In this document: positions 1-8,132 of the stretch, one piece after another
Layout: every line of letters begins with the position of its first letter
How positions within the stretch are numbered: the stretch's first letter is position 1
Assembly (NCBI GenBank): GCA_016946835.1
Contig: JACVTC010000023.1
Span: forward strand, 236,001 to 300,000
DNA from: Neocallimastix lanati (nom. inval.)
Lineage: Eukaryota; Neocallimastigomycota; Neocallimastigomycetes; Neocallimastigales; Neocallimastigaceae
Direction of reading: 5' to 3'
DNA length: 64,000 nucleotides
Position numbers and translations under genes: made by a program
The notes under the pieces: generated by a model
Database searches by the model: none
Seen by the model: only the letters and a program-made list of their open reading frames with translations
What the model was told of the DNA's origin: nothing

Positions 1-297
1 TTATTGTACTTACAATAATTATATACTAATAATTCAATAAATAAATATTTTCATAAATCCTTCAAAGAAATTATTATTTAAAATATTCTTAGATATTAAG
101 TGTTTAAATAACTTAACTATTTATCTTATATTATTTTTATATTATTATTAATTAATTATTGTTGGATTATTAATATATAATTCAACATATTAACCTAGTA
201 ACGTTATTAATCATAAAACTATTTTATATCTTAATTTTAACATTATATTATATTTGGTTAAGTGTGACTAATTAATTAGTCAACACTTACAATTACA
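1..297. other. A+T-rich flank of the retrotransposon stack
   Basis: No gene is visible. A near-perfect palindrome lies at 260-288: AAGTGT-GACTAATT followed by its reverse complement with one extra A. The last four bases before the first LTR, TACA at 294-297, match the bases that follow each of the two retroelements and are read as the left target-site duplication. Confidence 0.5.
294..297. repeat. Target-site duplication TACA, left copy
   Basis: The four bases TACA abut the left end of element 1 and recur at 7318-7321 between the elements and at 14336-14339 after element 2. The boundary is fixed by comparing outer and inner LTR junctions: inner junctions read ATTTTTCA before TGG and AGATG after TATTA. 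Confidence 0.75.
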
Positions 298-1088
298 TGG
301 TATGGTTCATATAATTTTAGGAATATAATAATAATTAACACAAATAATAAAATTACAATAAAAAAAAAAAATAATTTGTTTTAAAATCAATATTTATTTA
401 TTTAAATTTATAAAAGAAAAATAATAATATAATTATTTATTTAATAAAAAGAAAGTTATTGATTATATTTTATTTCACTAAAATTACATGTATTTATATT
501 TTTTTATCAAATTAAAATTTGTAAAGCCTAACTATTTTTTTAATAAACTAATTACTAATTATTTTTATAAATAAAACATTTAAATTGAAATTGAATTATT
601 ATTTTAGTTAATAATATTATTGTTATAAATAGTAGTTATATATTATTGAATTATTAATTATTTAATAATAGTTTAATACTAATATATATAAAATAAAAAT
701 AAAGAGATTATACAGAATATTTTATTGTGGTTTAGTTAAATTTAGTAATTAAAAATAAATTTAAATTGATAACGAAAATTTTAATAACCAATTAAATAGA
801 TTTGATTATTTTCAATATAACATAATACAAAAGAAATATAATATTAATATATTAAGTGGGCAAGGACAATATTCTTGGCTAAAGATTTTTAATACATTAT
901 AATGGAATCGGATCGATAATTCAAAAAGGAATTATAAGTTAATTAGTGATTTATTAACTTAAGATTTCTATTTAGTAATATTTGAAGAATATTGGAAAGT
1001 TCCAATTATATAGAATAGAATAATCTATAAGGTTAGAATAATTTATATTATTCTAGCACAATTAGTATTATTTGTTCATTCTGTATTA
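298..1088 (-). repeat. LTR of retroelement 1 (3' LTR in element orientation)
   Basis: This is one of four almost identical ~790-bp direct repeats (298-1088, 6529-7317, 7322-8109, 13548-14335). On the plus strand it starts TGGTATGGTTC and ends CTGTATTA, where it meets internal sequence with a short G-rich tract (GCGGGGGC on the element strand) that may serve as polypurine tract. It shares ACCAATTAAATAG near 787 with the LTR at 6529, whereas the two LTRs of element 2 read ACTAATT there. This pairs the LTRs by element. Confidence 0.93.
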
Positions 1089-1111
1089 AGATGCCCCCGC
1101 TAAGACTCAAG

Positions 1112-4100
1112 CTAGGTAGAAGCTGAGTTAAACTTGACAATATTTTTCAAATGAACATTACGATTCATTTGTATATTAGTAGCAGGATCAGCTAAAGTGA
1201 CTGTATTGAATTGTTTCTTTACCACTTTCATAGGTCCAACAAAGTAAGGTTCTAATTTAGTTCGATTAAAGTTTCTTACTAGTACTAAATCACCTGGTTT
1301 TATTCTTTTAGCTTGATTCATACTGGTCTTTTCTTCTCTCCTAGTAGCCCAATACTTCGAAGCATTTTTGATATTAGATGCGGCCTCCATTACCCATTGG
1401 TAGTGTGATACAAATTTTTCCAGTAGAATTTCGTCAGAAGACTTATTTATACCCTTAGTTGGTCTGGCAGCAATGTCAAAAGGTTGTTGGTCCTCCCTTC
1501 CATAAACTAATTCAAAACTTGAATGGTTGGTGATTGAGTTTTTAGTAGTTCTTAAAGCCCAAAGTGCAGATGGTAAAATTTCATCCCATTCTTTGTGTTG
1601 TTGTCCTAGTAATCGTAATAATTTTCCAATTTCTTTATTACGATTCTCAACTAAACCATTGCTTTCAGGATGATATGGAGTGATAAATTTAACATATACA
1701 TCATATAAATCAAGGAAGATTTTTGTCATATCTGATGTAAATTGTGTTCCATTATCAGTAGTGATAATTTGAGGTACACCGTGTCGAGCAAATACATTAA
1801 TTAAAAATTTTATCACATCCTGAGAAGTAACATTTTCAGTGGGCTCTGCCTCAACCCATTTAGTAAAATAATCAACCACAACGATTATATATTGATTATT
1901 ATTTCTGGTTTTACTTAGAGGTCCTATAATGTCCAATCCTAAGTGTGTAAATGGTCCTTCCACTTCAGTTGGTTTATCTTCCGTTGGTTCAGGGTATGGT
2001 TGAGATTTATTTAATTGACATTTTTCACATTTACCTATAATTCGCTTAATGTCATTAACCATATTGTTCCAATAGTAGCTCTTTTTCAAACGTTGGTATG
2101 TCTTGTAATAGCCTTCGTGTCCTATACTGTGTGCTTGAAAAATTAATTGAAGTTTTTCTTTTGTATCTGTAACTAATTTTCTATAATTATTGCCATCAAC
2201 AAAGTAGTCCACACCATCAATTGTCGTAAATTTTTCTTCAATAAATTCCTTAATGGTTCTTGAAAGCAGGTTTTCATCTTGTTTCTTGATAATTTGTGTT
2301 GTTAAGACAACTTTTTCTTTTTCATTTTTCATTCTTGATAGAGCATCTGCGACAACATTATTCTTTCCAGTTTCATATCGTAAATCAATTCCTAACATAC
2401 TGATAGTCAAACACCATCTAGTATGACGAGAATTTTGTGGTTCCTTACTTTTAAGTAATCCGATTAATGGTCTATGATCTGTATATACTATAGTTTGCTT
2501 AGGATTTCCCATAATATAAGATTTTAATTTATTAATACAGTAAATTAGAGCAGCACCTTCTAGATCCGTAATTCCATAATTCTTTTCCGATTTAGATAAA
2601 CTTTTACTAATATAATGAACCGGATGTTCCTTTCCAGTTTCATCATCCTTTTGTAAAAGCACACCGCCTATACCATCATAGGAAGCATCTGTTCTTATAA
2701 TAAATTCTCTATCGAATCTAGGAAATCTTAATATTGGAGCATTGATTAATCTTTCCTTAAGAATTTTAAAGCTTTCTTCTTGTTCCTTTTTCCATTCAAA
2801 CTTAATACCTTTTCTTAATAGAGTGCAGAGAGGAGCAGTAACTTTTGCAAAGTCCTTAATAAAATTTCTATAATATCCAATGGCTCCTAAAAATGATCGA
2901 AGTTCATGAATGTTAGAGGGAGCCTTCCATTCTTTAATAGCTTCAACTTTGTTTTCCAATGGACTTAAACCTTCTGAGGATACTTTATGTCCAAGTACTT
3001 CTACTTCAGTTTGCATGAAAGAACACTTTTCGATATTGATTTTTAACTTATGTTCCTTGAATATTTCTAAGACTTGTTTAAGATGTTCTAGGTGTTCTTC
3101 TTCAGTTCTTGAGTAGATTAAAATATCATCGATAAAGTTATAGACGCATTTTCCTATTAAGGGAAATAGTATACGGTTCATTTCTCTTTGGAATGTAGCT
3201 GGAGCACCTGTTAAACCGAAGGGCATTACCTTGAATTGGTAGTTTCCGAACTTAGTTGTAAAGGTAGTGATTTCAACACTATCATCATCCATTAATATTT
3301 GATGATAACCGGAATAAAGATCTAATGTTGAGAAGATTTTTGCTCCATCTAAGCTATCAAAAATTTCCTCAATATTTGGTAAAGAATAAGAATCCTTCTT
3401 AGTTGCTTCATTTACTTTCCTATAGTCAATACACAGGCGCCATTTACCGTTCTTTTTAGGCACAAGTACTACTGGTGATGACCATTCTGAACATGAAAGT
3501 TCAATTAATCGTTTATATATGAGTTTGGTTAATTCTTCTTTTAAGATATCTGTTTTTAATTTACTAAGTCGATAAAATTTTTGTTTAATAGGTTTAACTC
3601 CTTCCTTAAGAATAATTTTGTGTGGTGATAAATCTGAAGGTGTTAATTCTTCAGAAGAAGTTGCAATTATATCAATATATTCTTCAAGTAATTTAGTAAT
3701 AGCTTCTCTATAATTTGAATTAATTGTACTTTGAAAAACTGTGTCATATATATATTTTATGGGTGGTAATCCTTCAATCGTTTTCAATTGTTGCTTAGCT
3801 TCTTGGTGATTCAATGCTTTGATTACACATAATAATTTTTCTTCGTCATCATATTCATTATTAATAGGTGCAATTTCTTCAATTAAACCTTGATCATTAA
3901 ATCGACAAAGACTATATCTAATTGGATGTATAAATAACTGGTTATCAATTTGAGTTTTGAGGTTGATTAATATATCATAGAATGGATCCTCCTTGTCTAT
4001 AATTCTACACGTAACAAGTAGTTCTAGTTCATTAATTTTTACGGGAACTTTGATTAACACATCTTCTGAGTAATCATCATTCATCGTTGCTAAACGTATT

Positions 4101-5107
4101 CGTCCTGCACTAACTCCTATAGGTTCATACTGATAAGGTAATTTATCTAAAAATTGCTTTGTGATAATACTTAAGTTGCTACATGAATCTATTAAAGCCT
4201 TACCACGAACTCCATCTACTATTACATCAACCATAGCAATATCATCTTCTTGTGGTTCATGATGTTTACTTTTATATGTATGATCTATATTGTTCGTAAT
4301 TATTGTAGTAGCACACATATTATCCACTGCACCTGAAATTTTAGTATTATTCTTTTCTAATTTAAGTCCTTGTGATACTTGAGACCGTATCTTTGGAGCA
4401 ACGTCCAATAATTGTCCAAATGTAATATTGCAATTACTGGAGTTTAAATCTTTGATCACGTCATAACTATCACAATCAGTTTGCATTTGTATTCTTTTTG
4501 GAATTCTAGTTGGCATAATTTCAGTTGACTTTTCTGATGATTTTTCTTGAATTAATTTATTTAAAGTTTGTTTAGAATTATTTCCTTCCTGAGAAGTTTC
4601 TTCATTAATAATATTAACAATACTATTTTTATTATTTTCCACAGAAGTACTAGTACTAGCTCTTTCCTTATCTCTTAGCTCTTTCTCAATCCTCTTTTCT
4701 TTCTCTATTCTGGGTTGAGCCATAATCGAAGGATGTAATTGAGTTGTTGGCTTTTTGACTGGTCGCGATGTTCCCCTTAATTGATTTTCTTTTTGTTTTC
4801 GTAAACCTGGAGTAACTATTGGCTTAGGATCATCTCTTAGACTACGGTGAACCCTCTTTCCTCTTTGGTCACTAGTCTCTTCATCTTTAGGATTTGCCTT
4901 TCTCTTTATAACGTTTACTAAGTAATCCAATTCTTTGGAACCATCCGACTCATCATCAAAATCTTCGTAATAATCCGTAGTAGTACCTTCTTGGAAATCA
5001 GCAATTTCTTCATAATCATCATCTTCTTTTAAGTCAACTGTTTTGGGACGATGGCAGACTGAAGCAATTTTTTTGACGATGGGAGTGCTTCTACTCCCTT
5101 TTAGTGG
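1112..5107 (-). CDS. pol: Pol polyprotein of Ty3/gypsy-type retroelement 1 (protease, RT, RNase H, integrase)
   Basis: The frame makes about 1331 residues after a -1 shift from gag. It has no ATG near its start; the first codon of the longest start-based ORF, at 4930, is TTG, and the frame is open back to 5119. In order: an acidic then basic linker; an aspartic protease-like motif ALIDSCSNLS (catalytic-site codons 4181-4189) with Cys where Gly is usual; reverse transcriptase with LVPKKNGKWRLCIDYR and the catalytic FIDD box (3125-3136); RNase H (RTDASYDG, YTDHRPL); integrase with an HHCC zinc region and the D,D,E triad at 1931, 1754 and 1646. RT-RNase H-integrase order identifies Ty3/gypsy (Metaviridae-like). 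No chromodomain is seen at the C-terminus. Copy 1 has Leu where copy 2 has the family-typical Pro just before CSEWSSPVV in RT. The frame is otherwise intact. Confidence 0.93.
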   Translation of the reverse strand, partial: PLKGSRSTPIVKKIASVCHRPKTVDLKEDDDYEEIADFQEGTTTDYYEDFDDESDGSKELDYLVNVIKRKANPKDEETSDQRGKRVHRSLRDDPKPIVTPGLRKQKENQLRGTSRPVKKPTTQLHPSIMAQPRIEKEKRIEKELRDKERASTSTSVENNKNSIVNIINEETSQEGNNSKQTLNKLIQEKSSEKSTEIMPTRIPKRIQMQTDCDSYDVIKDLNSSNCNITFGQLLDVAPKIRSQVSQGLKLEKNNTKISGAVDNMCATTIITNNIDHTYKSKHHEPQEDDIAMVDVIVDGVRGKALIDSCSNLSIITKQFLDKLPYQYEPIGVSAGRIRLATMNDDYSEDVLIKVPVKINELELLVTCRIIDKEDPFYDILINLKTQIDNQLFIHPIRYSLCRFNDQGLIEEIAPINNEYDDEEKLLCVIKALNHQEAKQQLKTIEGLPPIKYIYDTVFQSTINSNYREAITKLLEEYIDIIATSSEELTPSDLSPHKIILKEGVKPIKQKFYRLSKLKTDILKEELTKLIYKRLIELSCSEWSSPVVLVPKKNGKWRLCIDYRKVNEATKKDSYSLPNIEEIFDSLDGAKIFSTLDLYSGYHQILMDDDSVEITTFTTKFGNYQFKVMPFGLTGAPATFQREMNRILFPLIGKCVYNFIDDILIYSRTEEEHLEHLKQVLEIFKEHKLKINIEKCSFMQTEVEVLGHKVSSEGLSPLENKVEAIKEWKAPSNIHELRSFLGAIGYYRNFIKDFAKVTAPLCTLLRKGIKFEWKKEQEESFKILKERLINAPILRFPRFDREFIIRTDASYDGIGGVLLQKDDETGKEHPVHYISKSLSKSEKNYGITDLEGAALIYCINKLKSYIMGNPKQTIVYTDHRPLIGLLKSKEPQNSRHTRWCLTISMLGIDLRYETGKNNVVADALSRMKNEKEKVVLTTQIIKKQDENLLSRTIKEFIEEKFTTIDGVDYFVDGNNYRKLVTDTKEKLQLIFQAHSIGHEGYYKTYQRLKKSYYWNNMVNDIKRIIGKCEKCQLNKSQPYPEPTEDKPTEVEGPFTHLGLDIIGPLSKTRNNNQYIIVVVDYFTKWVEAEPTENVTSQDVIKFLINVFARHGVPQIITTDNGTQFTSDMTKIFLDLYDVYVKFITPYHPESNGLVENRNKEIGKLLRLLGQQHKEWDEILPSALWALRTTKNSITNHSSFELVYGREDQQPFDIAARPTKGINKSSDEILLEKFVSHYQWVMEAASNIKNASKYWATRREEKTSMNQAKRIKPGDLVLVRNFNRTKLEPYFVGPMKVVKKQFNTVTLADPATNIQMNRNVHLKNIVKFNSAST

Positions 5108-5113
5108 TTTAAA
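5061..5113 (-). promoter_or_regulatory. -1 ribosomal frameshift signal: T TTA AAC slippery site plus H-type pseudoknot (element 1)
   Basis: In gag frame the end reads TAT TTA AAC CAC TAA, giving the heptamer T TTA AAC at 5113-5107 (X XXY YYZ). After an 8-nt spacer, GGGAGT (5098-5093) pairs perfectly with ACTCCC (5086-5081). The loop segment GAAGC (5091-5087) pairs with GCTTC (5065-5061), with a 1-nt loop 1 and a 15-nt loop 2. The same heptamer and this geometry are typical of coronavirus-type -1 frameshift signals; Ty3 itself uses +1. The pairing was read by eye and not folded computationally. Confidence 0.82.
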
Positions 5114-6018
5114 TAATTTTCATAAAACTTCTTGCGGTTATTTTCCAATATAGAATTTAATTTAGGACAGTTTCGTTTGGTATGTCCTTCATTGCTACAA
5201 AACCAGCAAGTACTAATTTTCATTTCTTTCATCTTGTTAGTGAGATTTTCTATAGATACATTTTTGTGGGTTTTTGGTTTGTTAAAATCATTTGAAATGT
5301 TCTTATTAAAATTACTTTTAGAGTTAAGGAGATTGTAACGAGTCTTATCATAATATTCAGTACTATTTTTAATAGATAAACGATCAACTTTTTCAGCTAT
5401 AGCGAATGCTTTGGTAATAGAAATATGGTCTTTAAGCATAACCTTTCTCCATGCGTCAGGATTATTGGTTAAGGAATCTGCATAATCTAAAACACTAATT
5501 TTTCTTCTTCTCTTTTTATCCAATTTATGGTACAAAGATCTATAACGGACATTAAAATCTTTAACTTTCTCGTTCTTCTTTATTTTCATGGAACGCAATT
5601 CTCGCAACAAGTTGGTTTGATCTTCTTTAAGTCCATAAAAGGTCTTTAGATGATTTATTATTTCATCAAGGCTTGGGTAGGTGTTAGTAGATTCATTTTC
5701 TTCATCATCTTCTCCTTCACTATCGCTATCGAAATCAGAATCTTCATCTTCAGTAAGATCATTTCCATCTTCTAGTTCTTGGATAATTTCTCTTGGTTCT
5801 CCAGAAGCCGTTAATATACAAGCAGTAAAAATAGTTTCAGGATCCTTGATATGTTGGTATTTTATCCATGCCTTTAACTCATTTGCCCAGGAATTGATGT
5901 CAAGGTTTTGTTTAGTAAGCTTTTCAAAATCTTTTAATTCTTTCTTTAATTCTCTGAAGCTAAGCTTACTTTCTGGAGTACTCTCTGTTGGAGTACTGGA
6001 AGTACTGGATGTTCTCAT
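5101..6018 (-). CDS. gag: Gag protein of Ty3/gypsy-type retroelement 1
   Basis: This is a 305-residue protein starting at ATG 6018-6016. An N-terminal helical capsid-like region carries a very acidic stretch (Asp/Glu/Ser, residues ~89-112). It is followed by a retrotrans_gag-like segment (YGLKEDQTNLLREL, then YADSLTNNPDAW) and a C-terminal CCHC zinc knuckle, CWFCSNEGHTKRNC (C271, C274, H279, C284), for packaging element RNA. Its last codons contain the slippery site, and its stop at 5101 lies 6 nt after the heptamer, so most ribosomes should make Gag and a fraction Gag-Pol (about 1635 residues). It differs from copy 2 at only two residues. Confidence 0.9.
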   Translation of the reverse strand: MRTSSTSSTPTESTPESKLSFRELKKELKDFEKLTKQNLDINSWANELKAWIKYQHIKDPETIFTACILTASGEPREIIQELEDGNDLTEDEDSDFDSDSEGEDDEENESTNTYPSLDEIINHLKTFYGLKEDQTNLLRELRSMKIKKNEKVKDFNVRYRSLYHKLDKKRRRKISVLDYADSLTNNPDAWRKVMLKDHISITKAFAIAEKVDRLSIKNSTEYYDKTRYNLLNSKSNFNKNISNDFNKPKTHKNVSIENLTNKMKEMKISTCWFCSNEGHTKRNCPKLNSILENNRKKFYENYLNH

Positions 6019-6528
6019 AAAATAAAATTTATTGTATCTATAGAATGCTAAACCTCGTAATGTATAAATTGTTATAAAAAAGTAAAAATAAAAAAAATTA
6101 AAAAAAATAAATCTTTTAACTAATAAAATTATTAATTATTTATTATTATTAATCACTTATTAAATTATAATAATCGTGCAATCTGATAGTACACACTGTC
6201 TGACGTGCAGCTTACCTCTTGAAAGGTGTCATGCCACGCGTGTGCCACGGTTACTATTTTCAATATAAAAAAATAGCAGTCCAGAGCCTACTAGCCCAAT
6301 TACTATGTAGGATAAACTTAACCCGGAAATCTATGCACGAATATTAGTTTAATTTAATATTAATTAATATTTTTAACAATTAATAATAATTAGTTAAAAA
6401 TATAAAAATTGTTTTCTTTTTTTAAAAAAATATTTGTTTTATTAGAAAAATTATTTATTAATATTATAATTTTATCCCTAATGTATTAATTTATTATTAT
6501 ATTCCCCGATATCTCCACCAATTTTTCA
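6019..6528 (-). other. 5' leader of retroelement 1 with primer-binding site
   Basis: This is the untranslated leader between the 5' LTR and gag. A candidate primer-binding site lies at 6504-6520 (element strand TGGTGGAGATATCGGGG, starting with the TGG that pairs with a tRNA CCA end), 8 nt inside the LTR edge. It predicts a primer tRNA with an acceptor stem starting GGAGATA; I cannot name the tRNA. A relatively G+C-rich block at about 6175-6350 is likely structured packaging or dimerisation RNA. No ORF is present. Confidence 0.7.
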
Positions 6529-7317
6529 TGGTATGGTTCATATAATTTTAGGAATATAATAATAATTAACACAAATAATAAAATTACAATAAAAAAAAAA
6601 TAATTTGTTTTAAAATCAATATTTATTTATTTAAATTTATAAAAGAAAAATAATAATATAATTATTTATTTAATAAAAAGAAAGTATTTGATTATATTTT
6701 ATTTCACTAAAATTACATGTATTTATATTTTTTTATCAAATTAAAATTTGTAAAGCCTAACTATTTTTTTAATAAACTAATTACTAATTATTTTTATAAA
6801 TAAAACATTTAAATTGAAATTGAATTATTATTTTAGTTAATAATATTATTGTTATAAATAGTAGTTATATATTATTGAATTATTAATTATTTAATAATAG
6901 TTTAATACTAATATATATAAAATAAAAATAAAGAGATTATACAGAATATTTTATTGTGGTTTAGTTAAATTTAGTAATTAAAAATAAATTTAAATTGATA
7001 ACGAAAATTTTAATAACCAATTAAATAGATTTGATTATTTTCAATATAACATAATACAAAAGAAATATAATATTAATATATTAAGTGGGCAAGGACAATA
7101 TTCTTGGCTAAAGATTTTTAATACATTATAATGGAATCGGATCGATAATTCAAAAAGGAATTATAAGTTAATTGGTGATTTATTAACTTAAGATTTCTAT
7201 TTAGTAATATTTGAAGAATATTGGAAAGTTCCAATTATATAGAATAGAATAATCTATAAGGTTAGAATAATTTATATTATTCTAGCACAATTAGTATTAT
7301 TTGTTCATTCTGTATTA
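6529..7317 (-). repeat. LTR of retroelement 1 (5' LTR in element orientation)
   Basis: This is the partner of the LTR at 298-1088, differing from it by only a few bases (for example GTATTTG against GTTATTG, and the length of an A run). Near-identity of the pair means recent insertion. It should hold the Pol II promoter for the element's minus-strand transcript. It is followed by TACA and then directly by the next element. Confidence 0.92.
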
Positions 7318-7321
7318 TACA
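7318..7321. repeat. TACA shared between the two retroelements
   Basis: These four bases are all that separate LTR 6529-7317 from LTR 7322-8109. They serve as the right duplication of element 1 and the left duplication of element 2, as expected if one element inserted exactly at the duplicated target of the other. Confidence 0.72.
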
Positions 7322-8109
7322 TGGTATGGTTCATATAATTTTAGGAATATAATAATAATTAACACAAATAATAAAATTACAATAAAAAAAAATAATTTGT
7401 TTTAAAATCAATATTTATTTATTTAAATTTATAAAAGAAAAATAATAATATAATTATTTATTTAATAAAAAGAAAGTTATTGATTATATTTTATTTCACT
7501 AAAATTACATGTATTTATATTTTTTTATCAAATTAAAATTTGTAAAGCCTAACTATTTTTTTAATAAACTAATTACTAATTATTTTTATAAATAAAACAT
7601 TTAAATTGAAATTGAATTATTACTTTAGTTAATAATATTATTGTTATAAATAGTAGTTATATATTATTGAATTATTAATTATTTAATAATAGTTTAATAC
7701 TAATATATATAAAATAAAAATAAAGAGATTATACAGAATATTTTATTGTGGTTTAGTTAAATTTAGTAATTAAAAATAAATTTAAATTGATAACGAAAAT
7801 TTTAATAACTAATTAAATAGATTTGATTATTTTCAATATAACATAATACAAAAGAAATATAATATTAATATATTAAGTGGGCAAGGACAATATTCTTGGC
7901 TAAAGATTTTTAATACATTATAATGGAATCGGATCGATAATTCAAAAAGGAATTATAAGTTAATTAGTGATTTATTAACTTAAGATTTCTATTTAGTAAT
8001 ATTTGAAGAATATTGGAAAGTTCCAATTATATAGAATAGAATAATCTATAAGGTTAGAATAATTTATATTATTCTAGCACAATTAGTATTATTTGTTCAT
8101 TCTGTATTA
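7322..8109 (-). repeat. LTR of retroelement 2 (3' LTR in element orientation)
   Basis: Fourth-order copy of the ~790-bp LTR, joined to pol 2. It carries the element-2 marker ACTAATTAAATAG near 7807, plus a private C (ATTACTTTAG near 7622). Its inner junction, CTGTATTA followed by AGATGCCCCC, is identical to that of element 1. Confidence 0.92.
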
Positions 8110-8132
8110 AGATGCCCCCGCTAAGACTCAAG

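Noticed and set aside
2910-3116. Plus-strand ORFs opposite gag and pol (also 5132-5338, 5681-6025, 9274-9540, 9931-10137 and others)
   Set aside because: They are shadows of the real minus-strand genes, with no independent codon signal or motif.
4930-4930. Start of pol at the first codon of the long frame
   Set aside because: That codon is TTG, not ATG, and the frame stays open to 5119, overlapping gag beside a slippery site. Translation by frameshift explains it better.
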